From contig CANOCK010000005.1 in the NCBI GenBank assembly GCA_947564525.1, forward strand, positions 1 through 41,169: a stretch of 41,169 bases of DNA. The letters run 5' to 3'. Origin of the DNA: an uncultured bacterium (GTDB taxonomy: Bacteria > Actinomycetota > Coriobacteriia > Coriobacteriales > Eggerthellaceae). This document shows positions 22,895-31,222 of this stretch, in pieces. Below the pieces are notes generated by a model. That model was not told where the DNA came from and did no database searches. It saw only the letters and a program-made list of their open reading frames with translations. Both the position numbers and the translations under genes were made by a program. Position 1 is the first letter of the stretch. Every line of letters begins with the position of its first letter.

Positions 22895-23203
22895 TCAAAG
22901 CTCCAGGCCGAACCGCTGGGCCAAGGCGGCTGCGAAGTCCGCCTCCCCCTCCGCCCCGGCCAGCAGCGCCTCCTTCTGGGAGCGCGTCAGCCGCTTGAAG
23001 CGGAACTCGGCGCTCATGGCCGCGTGCTTGGTGGCGAAGGCCGCCGAGGCCACCAGCCGCACGGGACGGCGCGCCTTGGTGTACTTGGCGCCACGTCCCA
23101 GGTTGTGGGCCGCCACCCGCTGGGCCACGTCCACGGCGTAGCCGGTGTAGAGCGTGCCGTCGGCGCACTCCACCACGTACATGAAATGGGAGGCCCCCTT
23201 CAC
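22895..23203 (-). CDS. GIY-YIG nuclease-like protein (YhbQ/UPF0213 type)
   Basis: A 102-residue single-domain GIY-YIG protein. The motif appears as [16 protein letters not shown] (Y-V-V and Y-T-G), followed by the conserved arginine in VAQRVAAHN, then [16 protein letters not shown], and a conserved glutamate in [18 protein letters not shown]. Small proteins of this type are widespread; some have nuclease activity on DNA, but the biological role is unclear. I chose the GTG at 23203 because it overlaps the permease stop (GTGA), which suggests coupling. An upstream GTG at 23221 is also possible and neither has a strong ribosome site. Confidence 0.85.
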   Translation of the reverse strand: MKGASHFMYVVECADGTLYTGYAVDVAQRVAAHNLGRGAKYTKARRPVRLVASAAFATKHAAMSAEFRFKRLTRSQKEALLAGAEGEADFAAALAQRFGLEL

Positions 23204-24696
23204 CCGAACAGCCCCAACCACTGCCAGTAGGGCACCGACACCAGCAGCCCTATCATGGATATTCCCAGGTAGATGCCGCAGTAGCGAGCCATCTCAGCCT
23301 GGCGCGCCATCTCGGCGCCGGTGGCGTAGTAGGCGGTCAGGTAGATCACGTTCTGGTAGGGGGCGAACCAGGGGCTCACCATGGCGTAGACCGTGGCGCC
23401 CACCACCCACGGGTCGATGCCGGCCCCCAGGGCCACGGGCACCATGAACACCATGAACAGGTTCGCGAAGGGGGTCTCGGACACGATGAGGAAGCGCAGG
23501 GCCACGGTGAGCGCCCCTATGCCGAGCACGAACAAGTAGGGGCTCGCGGCAAGCGACTGGACGGCCGGGCCGCACAGGGCCACGACCCACTCGTCGATGC
23601 CCAGGCTCGCGAACACATCCGCAAGGCCGAACACCACGCCGATGAAGATGAGGGAGTCCCAGGCTATGCCCTCCTTGAACTCCTCCTTGGTGAAGATGCC
23701 GCAGGCGATGGTGGCCACGAGGGCGGCGAGCGCCACCACGTGGGAGGCGATGGCGTGGAGGGGCTCGGTGACCCACAGGGCCACGCAGCACGCCATGATG
23801 GCCGCCATGCGCCGCTCCTGGGGCGAGAGGGGGCCCGACTCCTCCAGGGCAGCCGGCTCCGCGGTCGGCGGAGCTTGCGCAACGGCCACGGCAGCCGGGA
23901 ACTCGGGAGCCGCCGCGCTGCCGGTCAGGGAGCCCTGCCGCGGGCCGCCGCCGGCGCGGGCGCGCCACTCCCTGCCCTTGGTCGGCGCATAGCGCGCCAT
24001 GATGGCCAGGTAGTTCAGCAGGCTCACCACCGCGAACCAGGGCAGCATGGCCAGGAGCCAATGCACCATGTCGAACCGGGCCTGCACGTCGGGCGGCAGC
24101 AACCCCAGGATGGCATAGCCGATGATCGAGGCGCTGACCACCGCCGGGGCGATGTTGCGGATGCCGGTGAACATGGCCAGGAACAGCCCCTCGGCGGCGC
24201 GGCTCTTGCGCTCGTAGCCCAGGGAGTCGGACACGCCCAGGGAGAGCGGCGCCAGCATGACCGCCTTGACCGCCATGGAGGGCACCAAAGGGCCGATGAG
24301 CGTGCCCGCTGTCAGGAGGCCCAACACCTGGGCCCGGTAGGTGCGCGGGAACGCCCGCAGCACGGCCAGGGCCATGCGCCGCAGCAGCCCGCATTGGCGC
24401 ATGCCGAGCCCCAAGCCGAAGGCGGCCAGCAGCAGCCACCAGGTGGGCGTGGCGAAGGCGGCGAACACCGAGGCGGTGGGCACGCCGGCCACCGTCACGA
24501 ACAGCACCGCCATCAGCAGGGCCGTGGCATGCTCCGGCAGCACCCTGCAGACCCACCAAACGATGGCCCACGCCAGGATGCCCAGGCCGCAGTTGGCCTG
24601 AAACGAGAGCCCGTCGGAGCCGCAGAGCAGCGGCACGGCCGCACCGGCGGCGATGCCGGCGACAGCGCCGGCTATCCTCAACGGCTTCTGGCTCAC
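23200..24696 (-). CDS. DASS (SLC13) family anion permease
   Basis: A 498-residue membrane protein with about a dozen hydrophobic helices, resembling the divalent anion:Na+ symporter family (CitT/SdcS type). Supporting segments are the inverted-repeat halves with [25 protein letters not shown] and [20 protein letters not shown], and the [15 protein letters not shown] segment, which matches the second conserved substrate/sodium loop. A hydrophilic loop of about 60 residues (about 240-300, Ala/Gly/Pro-rich) divides the halves. Substrate could be a dicarboxylate, citrate or sulfate and cannot be told. The start is GTG with GAAGGAAG upstream. It is followed directly by the GIY-YIG gene, an association with no obvious functional logic. 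Confidence 0.85.
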   Translation of the reverse strand: MSQKPLRIAGAVAGIAAGAAVPLLCGSDGLSFQANCGLGILAWAIVWWVCRVLPEHATALLMAVLFVTVAGVPTASVFAAFATPTWWLLLAAFGLGLGMRQCGLLRRMALAVLRAFPRTYRAQVLGLLTAGTLIGPLVPSMAVKAVMLAPLSLGVSDSLGYERKSRAAEGLFLAMFTGIRNIAPAVVSASIIGYAILGLLPPDVQARFDMVHWLLAMLPWFAVVSLLNYLAIMARYAPTKGREWRARAGGGPRQGSLTGSAAAPEFPAAVAVAQAPPTAEPAALEESGPLSPQERRMAAIMACCVALWVTEPLHAIASHVVALAALVATIACGIFTKEEFKEGIAWDSLIFIGVVFGLADVFASLGIDEWVVALCGPAVQSLAASPYLFVLGIGALTVALRFLIVSETPFANLFMVFMVPVALGAGIDPWVVGATVYAMVSPWFAPYQNVIYLTAYYATGAEMARQAEMARYCGIYLGISMIGLLVSVPYWQWLGLFG

Positions 24697-24715
24697 AACG
24701 GGGCTTCCTTCGCAT

Positions 24716-24750
24716 AAAAAAATGACCCGCCTATTCTAGCAGGTCATTTT
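24716..24750 (-). terminator. Intrinsic terminator of cspA
   Basis: AAAATGACCTGC pairs with GCGGGTCATTTT over 12 bp (one wobble) around an 8-base loop, followed by further T residues on the minus strand. It lies about 20 bases after the cspA stop and just upstream of the permease ribosome site. Confidence 0.85.
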
Positions 24751-24769
24751 CTCGTGAAGCGGGTTAGCG

Positions 24770-24973
24770 CTATGCCAGGGTGACGTTGCTCGCCTGGAGC
24801 TTGCCGTTCTGGCCCTCCGTCACCTCGAAGTTGACCGCGACGCCCTCGTCGAGGGTCTTGAAGCCGTCCATCTGGATCTCAGAGAAATGGACGAAGAGGT
24901 CCTCGCCATCCTGCTGGGAGATGAAGCCGTAGCCCTTCTCGGGATTGAACCACTTAACCGTACCTTGTGCCAT
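24770..24973 (-). CDS. csp: Cold-shock domain protein
   Basis: A 67-residue RNA/single-stranded DNA chaperone of the CspA family. The RNA-binding motifs are intact: [12 protein letters not shown] (RNP1, KGYGFI) and DLFVHFSEI (RNP2, LFVHF). The start has AAAAAGGAA upstream. The leader between the probable RNA start and the ATG is about 100 bases and includes TATAGT near 25060 that may be the -10. Monocistronic, because a strong terminator follows. Confidence 0.97.
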   Translation of the reverse strand: MAQGTVKWFNPEKGYGFISQQDGEDLFVHFSEIQMDGFKTLDEGVAVNFEVTEGQNGKLQASNVTLA

Positions 24974-25116
24974 GTTTGTTCCTTTTTGCTCTTCCCTAAA
25001 AGGGATACCGATGGATCGTGCGGCTCGGGCACGGACCCGTGCCTAGCGCACTCGGTACACTATACGCCAAATACCGGCCATAACGAGGGGGAATTCCCCT
25101 TTACACAATTTATTGC

Positions 25117-25524
25117 CTAATATCCGCAATTCAACAGGAACCCCTCCATGGCGCCCGGGGCGGCGTCGTCCCTGGTCACGTCATGGCCGTAGGCGGCGGC
25201 GATGGCCTCGGCCTGCTGGGCCCTCAGGTCGGCCATGGGCTGGTCGCCCGCCGCATCGTAGTAGTGGGAGGCCAGGTAGAGGCTGCGCACCACGTACTCG
25301 GTCACCGCCGGGTCGGTGCCGGTGGCCTGCATGATGGTGGCGATGGAATCGGGCGCCAATGAGAGCAACGTGGCGCCGTCCAGGTCCGTGGCCTCCCCCA
25401 CCGCCGCCTCCAGCAGCCTGGCCGCGTCCCCCGGGTCGCGCTCAACCTCGGCGCGCTCCAGGCTGCGCCGGATGGCCGCTCCCAGCTCCATGATGATGCG
25501 CATCAGGTAGTCGCGCTCCAGCAT
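25117..25524 (-). CDS. Conserved hypothetical protein
   Basis: A 135-residue soluble, mostly helical, acidic protein starting MLERDYLMRIIMELGAAIRRSLERAE. It resembles a small uncharacterised family (DUF6483, from memory) that shares this N-terminal RDYLMRII segment; no function is known to me. The middle looks like helical-repeat packing (AARLLEAAVGEATDLDGATLLSLAPDSIATIMQ). There is no signal peptide and no membrane helix. It starts 12 bases after ruvB in the same direction and so is likely the last gene of the ruvC-ruvA-ruvB transcript. Confidence 0.75.
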   Translation of the reverse strand: MLERDYLMRIIMELGAAIRRSLERAEVERDPGDAARLLEAAVGEATDLDGATLLSLAPDSIATIMQATGTDPAVTEYVVRSLYLASHYYDAAGDQPMADLRAQQAEAIAAAYGHDVTRDDAAPGAMEGFLLNCGY

Positions 25525-25536
25525 CGCCTCGCCCCC

Positions 25537-26616
25537 TCACTGCCCTTCGGGGGCCCGCAGCCCCAGGTGGTCGAAGGCGCGCACCGTGGCCTGGCGGCCC
25601 TTCGGCGTGCGCATGACGAGCCCCTGCTGGATGAGGTAGGGCTCGTAGACGTCCTCGATGGTGTCCGGGTCCTCCGCCAGGGCCGAGGCCAGGGTGGACA
25701 GACCCACCGGCCGGCCGGAGAACTGCACGCACAGCACCTCCAGCAGGCGGTTGTCCATGGCGTCGAGGCCGAGGGAGTCCACCTCGAAGAACCCCAGCGC
25801 CTCGGCGGCCACGTCCTCGTCGATGGCGCCATCGCCTCTCACCTGGGCCCAGTCGCGCACCCGCTTCAGCAGGCGGTTGGCCAGGCGCGGCGTGCCGCGG
25901 CTGCGCCGGGCGATCTCGAGGGCGCCCTCCTGTCCCACCCCCACCTCCAGGATGGAGGCCGAGCGGCGCACGATGGCGGCCAGCTCCTCGGGCGTGTAGT
26001 ACTCCAGGCGGAACACGACGCCGAAGCGGTCGCGCAAAGGGCCGGTGAGCAAGCCCGTGCGGGTGGTGGCCCCGACGAGGGTGAACCGCGGCAGGTCCAG
26101 GCGGATGGAGCGGGCCGCCGGCCCCTGCCCCACCACGATGTCCAGCTCGAAGTCCTCCAAGGCCGGGTAGAGCACCTCCTCCACCATGCGGTTCAGGCGA
26201 TGGATCTCGTCGATGAACAGCACGTCGCCCTCTTCGAGGTTCGTGAGGATGGCCGCCAGGTCGCCCGTGCGGGCGATGGCCGGCCCGCTGGTCACGCGGA
26301 TGTGCGTGCCCAGCTCGTTGGCCACCACGCTGGCCAAGGTGGTCTTGCCGAGGCCCGGAGGCCCCGAGAACAGGATGTGGTCCACCACGTCGCCGCGGCC
26401 CTGGGCCGCCTCTATGAGGATGGCGAGCGCCTCCTTGATGCGCTCCTGCCCGAGGTAGTCCCCCAGGCGCCTCGGCCGCAGGGACCGGTCGAGGGCCAGG
26501 TCGTCCTCGACCAGCTCCGGCGTGACCGCCCGCGGCGCCCGGGAGGGGCCGCTCACGCTGCCCGTGGCCTCTGGCGCCTCGAACACCATGCCCTCTATCT
26601 GCACCTTGTCCGACAC
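25537..26616 (-). CDS. ruvB: Holliday junction branch migration helicase RuvB
   Basis: RuvB is the AAA+ motor that drives branch migration with RuvA. The 359-residue protein shows Walker A ([12 protein letters not shown]), Walker B ([10 protein letters not shown]), sensor 1 (LVGATTRTG), the arginine finger region (GPLRDRFG), sensor 2 ([17 protein letters not shown]) and the C-terminal winged helix (about 285-355). The N-terminus is about 25 residues longer than in E. coli. The start is GTG with TAAGGAGGG upstream, 9 bases after the ruvA stop. Confidence 0.97.
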   Translation of the reverse strand: MSDKVQIEGMVFEAPEATGSVSGPSRAPRAVTPELVEDDLALDRSLRPRRLGDYLGQERIKEALAILIEAAQGRGDVVDHILFSGPPGLGKTTLASVVANELGTHIRVTSGPAIARTGDLAAILTNLEEGDVLFIDEIHRLNRMVEEVLYPALEDFELDIVVGQGPAARSIRLDLPRFTLVGATTRTGLLTGPLRDRFGVVFRLEYYTPEELAAIVRRSASILEVGVGQEGALEIARRSRGTPRLANRLLKRVRDWAQVRGDGAIDEDVAAEALGFFEVDSLGLDAMDNRLLEVLCVQFSGRPVGLSTLASALAEDPDTIEDVYEPYLIQQGLVMRTPKGRQATVRAFDHLGLRAPEGQ

Positions 26617-26625
26617 GGGCCCTCC

Positions 26626-27234
26626 TTACCGGCTCCCAAGCCGCTTCAGCGCGTGCTGCAGCAGCTGCGGCTCGGCCGCGCCCTCCGGGGCGCCCTTCAA
26701 GGCCAGCTCGGCCTCGGCCGAGGTGAACCCCATGGAGAGCAGCGCCTCGGTGGCGCCCTGCAGAGCCGCAGGCTGCTCCGGGGCGCCCACGTCACCCTCG
26801 CCGGCCGCAGGGGCGAACAGGCCGCCCAACCCCTGCTCCAAGGACCCCTTGAGCTCCAGGATCATGCGCGAGGCCGTCTTCTTCCCCACGCCGGGGATCT
26901 GGGCCACCAGGGCCTTGTCCTCGTTGGCGATGGCCGAGGCGAGGGCCTGGGGGGTGAAGGCCGACAGCGCCGCCAGGGCCATCTTGGGCCCGATCCCGCT
27001 CACGGACACGAGGCGCTCGAACAGCGCCTTCTCCTCCTCGGAGAGGAAGCCGAACAGGAAGGCCCCCTTGTCGCTCACCTGCAGAGCGGTGTGCACCACC
27101 ACCGGCTGCCCCACCGGGGGCAGCTTGGCCAGGGCCGACTGGGGCATGAGCACGGCGTAGCCGACGCCCCCCACGTCTATGAGAGCCCTGTCCGCCGTGA
27201 CGGCGGCCATGGTGCCGGAGAGGAAGGCGATCAT
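26626..27234 (-). CDS. ruvA: Holliday junction DNA-binding protein RuvA
   Basis: RuvA binds the four-way junction and recruits RuvB. The 202 residues show the N-terminal OB-fold (residues 1-63), two helix-hairpin-helix motifs (LVSVSGIGPKMALAALS and IPGVGKKTASRMILELK), a flexible linker, and the RuvB-contacting C-terminal domain (about 155-200, ALLSMGFTSAEAELALKG). The start ATG overlaps the ruvC stop (ATGA), indicating coupling. Confidence 0.97.
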   Translation of the reverse strand: MIAFLSGTMAAVTADRALIDVGGVGYAVLMPQSALAKLPPVGQPVVVHTALQVSDKGAFLFGFLSEEEKALFERLVSVSGIGPKMALAALSAFTPQALASAIANEDKALVAQIPGVGKKTASRMILELKGSLEQGLGGLFAPAAGEGDVGAPEQPAALQGATEALLSMGFTSAEAELALKGAPEGAAEPQLLQHALKRLGSR

Positions 27235-27812
27235 GCGGTCATCCTTTCGCTGCTCGTGCGCGCCGCCTCGCGGCGCCTGTCGTCGGCCGCGCAGGCCCGC
27301 GCCACGGCGGCTCCGTAGCGCCCCTCGGCCTGGGAGCAGCCCTCATGGGTGACGTAGCACACCGCTGCCGCCAGGGCGTCCGCGGCGTGGTCGGGCCGGG
27401 GGACGTCCTCCAGGGTCAGCAGCTGGCGCACCATGTACTGCACCTGGTCCTTCTCGGCCGTGCCCGTGCCCACCACCGCCAGCTTTATCTGGCGCGGGGT
27501 GAACTCCCCTACGGAGAGCCCTCCTTCGGCGCAGGCCACCAGGGCCGCCCCGCGCGCCTGGCCCGTGGCGAAGGCGGCGGAGACGTTCTGGCCGAACCAC
27601 ACCGTCTCTATGCCGACGCAGACGGGGCGGAACCGCTCGACCACCGCGCCCACCTGCTCCCTGATCTTCAACAGGCGCTCGGCCAGGGGCTGGGTGCGCG
27701 GCGTGGCGATGCAGCCGTAGGCGACGCACCCCAAGCGCGCCCCCTGCTGCCGGATGACCCCCCAGCCGGTATGGGCCAGCCCCGGGTCTATGCCCAGGAT
27801 CACCCGCTCCAC
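27231..27812 (-). CDS. ruvC: Holliday junction resolvase RuvC
   Basis: RuvC cuts Holliday junctions. The 193-residue protein has the RNase H-like core with the four acidic positions in place: VILGIDPGLAHTGWG, GIETVWFGQNVSAAFATGQARG, GTGTAEKDQVQYMV and PDHAADALAAAVC. The C-terminus is some 20 residues longer and charged. I chose the GTG at 27812, which has GGGAGG upstream; a TTG immediately before it is possible and the frame is open to 27875. First gene of ruvC-ruvA-ruvB. Its usual neighbour yebC is 4.4 kb away, beyond surface protein B and a dehydrogenase. Confidence 0.95.
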   Translation of the reverse strand: MERVILGIDPGLAHTGWGVIRQQGARLGCVAYGCIATPRTQPLAERLLKIREQVGAVVERFRPVCVGIETVWFGQNVSAAFATGQARGAALVACAEGGLSVGEFTPRQIKLAVVGTGTAEKDQVQYMVRQLLTLEDVPRPDHAADALAAAVCYVTHEGCSQAEGRYGAAVARACAADDRRREAARTSSERMTA

Positions 27813-28006
27813 CAACTCCCACCTCCCATGGCTGCCCAATAGCCCCTTGCGTTCGATGGAGCTATGATAGAACAAACGTTTGGGTCACGCAAGGGCAGAG
27901 AAGGGACAGCGCGCGAGCGGGGCCCCTGGCGCCTTGACGCCGTGTGGGGAAAGGGGCAATGGGGCGACCCTGCCGACGTTCTCCCCAGAATACGACCTAT
28001 AAGTCG

Positions 28007-28035
28007 TTGACCGCGCTTCCCATCTGGCGATACTT
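28007..28035 (+). promoter_or_regulatory. Possible promoter of surface protein B
   Basis: TTGACC (28007-28012) and ATACTT (28030-28035) with a 17-base spacer. It would give a leader of about 320 bases that includes the inverted repeat at 28047-28119. Confidence 0.35.
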
Positions 28036-28121
28036 GCATGCAGAAAAATTCCCTCTTGCAGACCGGAAATGCGGTTGCTACACTCCCACCCAGGAAAAAA
28101 GCGACCCTTTCAGGGAATTGC
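28034..28121. repeat. Inverted repeat, family member B (upstream of surface protein B)
   Basis: TTGCATGCAG is followed by AATTCCCT (28047-28054), and AGGGAATT (28112-28119) closes the repeat. The order and words resemble the element at 9155-9247 (TTGCATGCAA, ATTCCCTCT, GGGAATTGC). The near edges lie about 224 and 242 bases from the starts of proteins A and B. Confidence 0.55.
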
Positions 28122-28362
28122 GAACAGTCGAATACCGGGATGCCAGCCTCGCTGCATTCGTCCTTTCAGGTAACCCGACGTGAAGAGGGTATCTGCCTTT
28201 CAAGACGCTGGGTTTCTGAAGGACATTCAGAACTGTTTGCAATCTTGCTTTTTTCCGATTGTGGTGGATACCCTCCTTACGTCGGCGCTTCCTTTACGCA
28301 GTGCCACCCGAGGACCTCCTCCGCAATGGTGTTCGCCATGCAATCGGAAGGAGCGTCCCTTC

Positions 28363-31089
28363 ATGAAGACCCGTGCTGCTTCTGCCTCCCATAGAGCCTC
28401 GCGCATCCTGACAGGAGTGACCCTCTGCGCCCTTCTGATCGCACCTGTTACCCCTTTCGCCGCAGCTAGCGAAGCCGACGACGCTGCCGCCCAGGGAGAC
28501 ATCCAGGGCAATGCTACGCCTCTGGCGAGCCAGCTTGCCTCCTCGGCGAACGACGAGAAGGCATATCAGGACGAGCATGGCGATGCAGCGGCGTTCGACG
28601 AGCTCCCTTCTCCGTTGGCTGCCTCGCAGCTCAGCCGCGAAGTGGCTCTTCAGCCGCTCACCGAGGATGGCTCCAGCGTGCCGCTGCTGGCCGACGCTTT
28701 GGCCGGCCAGCCCACCCGCTTCGTGAACCAAGAGGTTTCCCTCGACGGACAGGCCTCGGTGCTCGGGTCCTTCACCGTTGATGGCATGACCTACGCCGTC
28801 ACGGGCGACGGGACCGTCGAGCTCGTGGCCATTGCTTCGACCTTCCTTGCTAGCAGCTTGGCTACCGCTTCCGATAGCAGCTCCGATGGCGCCGAGGGCG
28901 AGGAAGTCCCCGAGCCTGTGGTCCTCGACGTCCCCGAATCCGTCGGGCATGACGGCATCACCTACTCCGTCACCTCCATCGGCCCTCGCGCCTTCGCCGG
29001 CTGCGACGCCGACGTCGTGCGCATCCCGGCATCCGTCGCCTCCGTCGACGAGGCCGCCTTCCGCGGCTCGTCGGTCGGTGGCGTCGAGGTTGCCGAGGGC
29101 AATCCCAACCTAGCTTCCTACGAAGGCGTCTTGTACGGCGCCGAGCTGAAAAGCCTCTTGCTCATTCCCGAGGGCAAGCAGGGCGCTGTCCGCATCCCCA
29201 AGACAGCCGAGGTCGTACCTGCCGACGCGTTCTCGCATTGCGCGTCGGTGACGGCGATCGAAGCGGATGCGGGCAGCGCAGCCTTCTCCTCGGAGGATGG
29301 GTGCCTATACGATGCCGAAGGCGCGCTGCTATACGCCCCCGAAAGCCAAGGGAAGGCCGGCCCGACCACACCCTCTCGCCATAAGTCAGAGGCACCGACC
29401 AGCGATCACGAAGACAAGGACGCCCTCTGTAACGAATACGAGCCTCTGCGTTCCTCTTTCCGCAGCACGACCAAGCTACCGCTGAATTACCTCTCGACCT
29501 TAGGGCGAGCTGCGGTTTCCCGTCTGAAAAGAACTCAAGACGTTACCTATCACGGCAATGGAGGACTCACCACCACCGGTGCCACCTCATTTACTCACAC
29601 TGTGCAATGGGAGTACGGAGAGCGTTTCACTCTATACCTACCCGGTGACTATGCTTTCATCAGAGATGGCTACTACCTTAAAGGATGGAATAGAAACCGT
29701 CCTCCCAGCGGCGATTACACTGAATACGCTATAGGCTATAACTATCACAAATCTCCGTACACAGACAGCGTTCCAGCTAACTGGTATGCCTCCTGGGGGC
29801 GCGGCTACACTATAAAGTGGGATGCGCGGGGAGGACGCGTCAGCCCCTCCTATACCAACATCCCGTTAGGGGGATTCACCACAGCTCCTACGCCCGAGCT
29901 CAAAGGGCACGATTGCGTCGGATGGGTCGACGAGGAGGAACCCCCGAACGTCATCGCTTCACCTGGCGACGAAGTTCCTTGCCCCGATAAAAACATCACT
30001 CTTTACGCCTCCTGGCAGCCACGGAGCTACACGATCAGCTTTGACCCCCAAGGAGGCGTGCTGGACAGCGTCGAGCCGATCACCGCTGTTTACGGATTGC
30101 CGCTGCCTGACGCCTCATCCTTCATACCCAAAAGAAGCGGCTATGCCTTCGAAGGATGGTTCAATCAGCCTATTGACGGGGAGAGGATGTACTCTTCAGC
30201 AGGAACGGCTTGCATGGACAAATGGGATACCGACTCAGACCTAACGCTCTATGCGCATTGGACGCGTCTCCCTCCGACGAGCATTGCGTACGAACTCGAC
30301 TCAGAGCCATTGGACGTGAACAGCAAAGGGCTATGGCCAACACCATACGAACCCCCAACGCTCCTCGAGGCGGATGCCGGCTTGGTGCCGCTCGCAACTC
30401 CCTTGCGCCCAGGCTATGCCTTCATGGGCTGGATGCCAGAGGGCCTTCCCAATGACGATGCGCTGCTCGCGAAGGGTCCTGACGGCACCTGGTCGCTCGA
30501 CACCGCCAAGCTGCCCGACTACGCAGACGCCGACAACTTGGTCACCTTGGTGGCGCGATGGTCGAGCGTCCTGTCGGTGGACGTGCCCTCGCTGGCCACG
30601 TTCCTCTACGACCTGAGCCGATTCGACCCGGACGAGCCCCGCACGGCCTACGCCGAGGGCGGCGCGCGGTTCCTCAACCGCAGCGCTGCCGACCTGCGGG
30701 TCTCGGGGCTGGAGAGCCGGCGTGGGGAAGCCGCCGACGCGCTCTCCCTGGCCGACCCGAGCCCTGGGGGCACCAAAGTGCTCGCCGCCTTCCCTGACGA
30801 GGAGGGCACGAGCGCATCCCTCGATGCCGCCAAGGGGCCTGCAGGCGCGTTGCCCGCGCATGCGGTCTCCTTCTCCCTGGACGACGTGCTGCTGGAAGCC
30901 GCCTTCGACCCCATGGCTTGGAAGGTGCCCGCCAGCGGCATGCTGGAGGTGGGCTATCGGCTCAACCTCGGGGAAGGCGCCTCCCTCGACCCGAGCGCCC
31001 TGCTGGCCTCTGGGGCGCTGCCTGACGGCGCGAACCACGGCCCTGGCGTCACGATCGCCACCATCACCTACTGCTTCGCGCTGGCCTAG
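28363..31089 (+). CDS. Secreted BspA-like leucine-rich/Listeria-Bacteroides repeat surface protein (B)
   Basis: A 908-residue secreted paralogue of protein A. The signal peptide is residues 1-31 (MKTRAASASHRASR, then ILTGVTLCALLIAPVTPFAAA). An acidic region follows. A BspA-type leucine-rich region covers about 130-323 (SIGPRAFAGCDADVVRIPASVASVDEAAFRGSS), closely matching A. The central part (about 343-736) has at least three Listeria-Bacteroides repeats (TYHGNGG...YLKGWN, ISFDPQGG...FEGWF, RPGYAFMGWM), each ending in Y-A-(S/H)-W or similar. The C-terminal module (about 737-908) is related to that of A and ends VTIATITYCFALA without LPXTG or an anchor helix. The ATG at 28363 has GGAAGGAG nine bases upstream; the frame is open back to 28180. 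The central DNA is AT-richer than both ends. Binding or adhesion is an inference from repeat type. Confidence 0.87.
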   Translation: MKTRAASASHRASRILTGVTLCALLIAPVTPFAAASEADDAAAQGDIQGNATPLASQLASSANDEKAYQDEHGDAAAFDELPSPLAASQLSREVALQPLTEDGSSVPLLADALAGQPTRFVNQEVSLDGQASVLGSFTVDGMTYAVTGDGTVELVAIASTFLASSLATASDSSSDGAEGEEVPEPVVLDVPESVGHDGITYSVTSIGPRAFAGCDADVVRIPASVASVDEAAFRGSSVGGVEVAEGNPNLASYEGVLYGAELKSLLLIPEGKQGAVRIPKTAEVVPADAFSHCASVTAIEADAGSAAFSSEDGCLYDAEGALLYAPESQGKAGPTTPSRHKSEAPTSDHEDKDALCNEYEPLRSSFRSTTKLPLNYLSTLGRAAVSRLKRTQDVTYHGNGGLTTTGATSFTHTVQWEYGERFTLYLPGDYAFIRDGYYLKGWNRNRPPSGDYTEYAIGYNYHKSPYTDSVPANWYASWGRGYTIKWDARGGRVSPSYTNIPLGGFTTAPTPELKGHDCVGWVDEEEPPNVIASPGDEVPCPDKNITLYASWQPRSYTISFDPQGGVLDSVEPITAVYGLPLPDASSFIPKRSGYAFEGWFNQPIDGERMYSSAGTACMDKWDTDSDLTLYAHWTRLPPTSIAYELDSEPLDVNSKGLWPTPYEPPTLLEADAGLVPLATPLRPGYAFMGWMPEGLPNDDALLAKGPDGTWSLDTAKLPDYADADNLVTLVARWSSVLSVDVPSLATFLYDLSRFDPDEPRTAYAEGGARFLNRSAADLRVSGLESRRGEAADALSLADPSPGGTKVLAAFPDEEGTSASLDAAKGPAGALPAHAVSFSLDDVLLEAAFDPMAWKVPASGMLEVGYRLNLGEGASLDPSALLASGALPDGANHGPGVTIATITYCFALA

Positions 31090-31126
31090 GCTCGCACCAA
31101 CAGCCAAGGGCGCAGCAGCATGAAGA

Positions 31127-31155
31127 GAGGGCCCAGGCAGGTAGCCTGGGCCCTC
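31127..31155. terminator. Bidirectional hairpin terminator after surface protein B
   Basis: GAGGGCCCAGGC and GCCTGGGCCCTC form a perfect 12-bp stem around AGGTA. It lies between the convergent surface protein B and dehydrogenase genes. No U-tract. Confidence 0.7.
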
Positions 31156-31222
31156 GCAGGTCGCCTCGTCGCCGTCGGCCGTCCCTCTGGGCTGCCACGG
31201 CCCCGCCAAGGCGCCGCGCCCC

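Larger units (their letters stand above)
27813..28362. other. Intergenic region between ruvC and surface protein B
   Basis: About 550 bases, AT-richer than the flanks, between divergent genes. It holds a candidate promoter for surface protein B (28007-28035) and an inverted repeat (28047-28119). From about 28130 to 28345 I see no further structure. The open frame of surface protein B extends back to 28180, but the first part has no signal peptide logic and no ribosome site. Confidence 0.5.

Noticed and set aside
28180-28362. Start of surface protein B at 28180
   Set aside because: The first 61 codons lack a ribosome site and would bury the signal peptide that begins at 28363.
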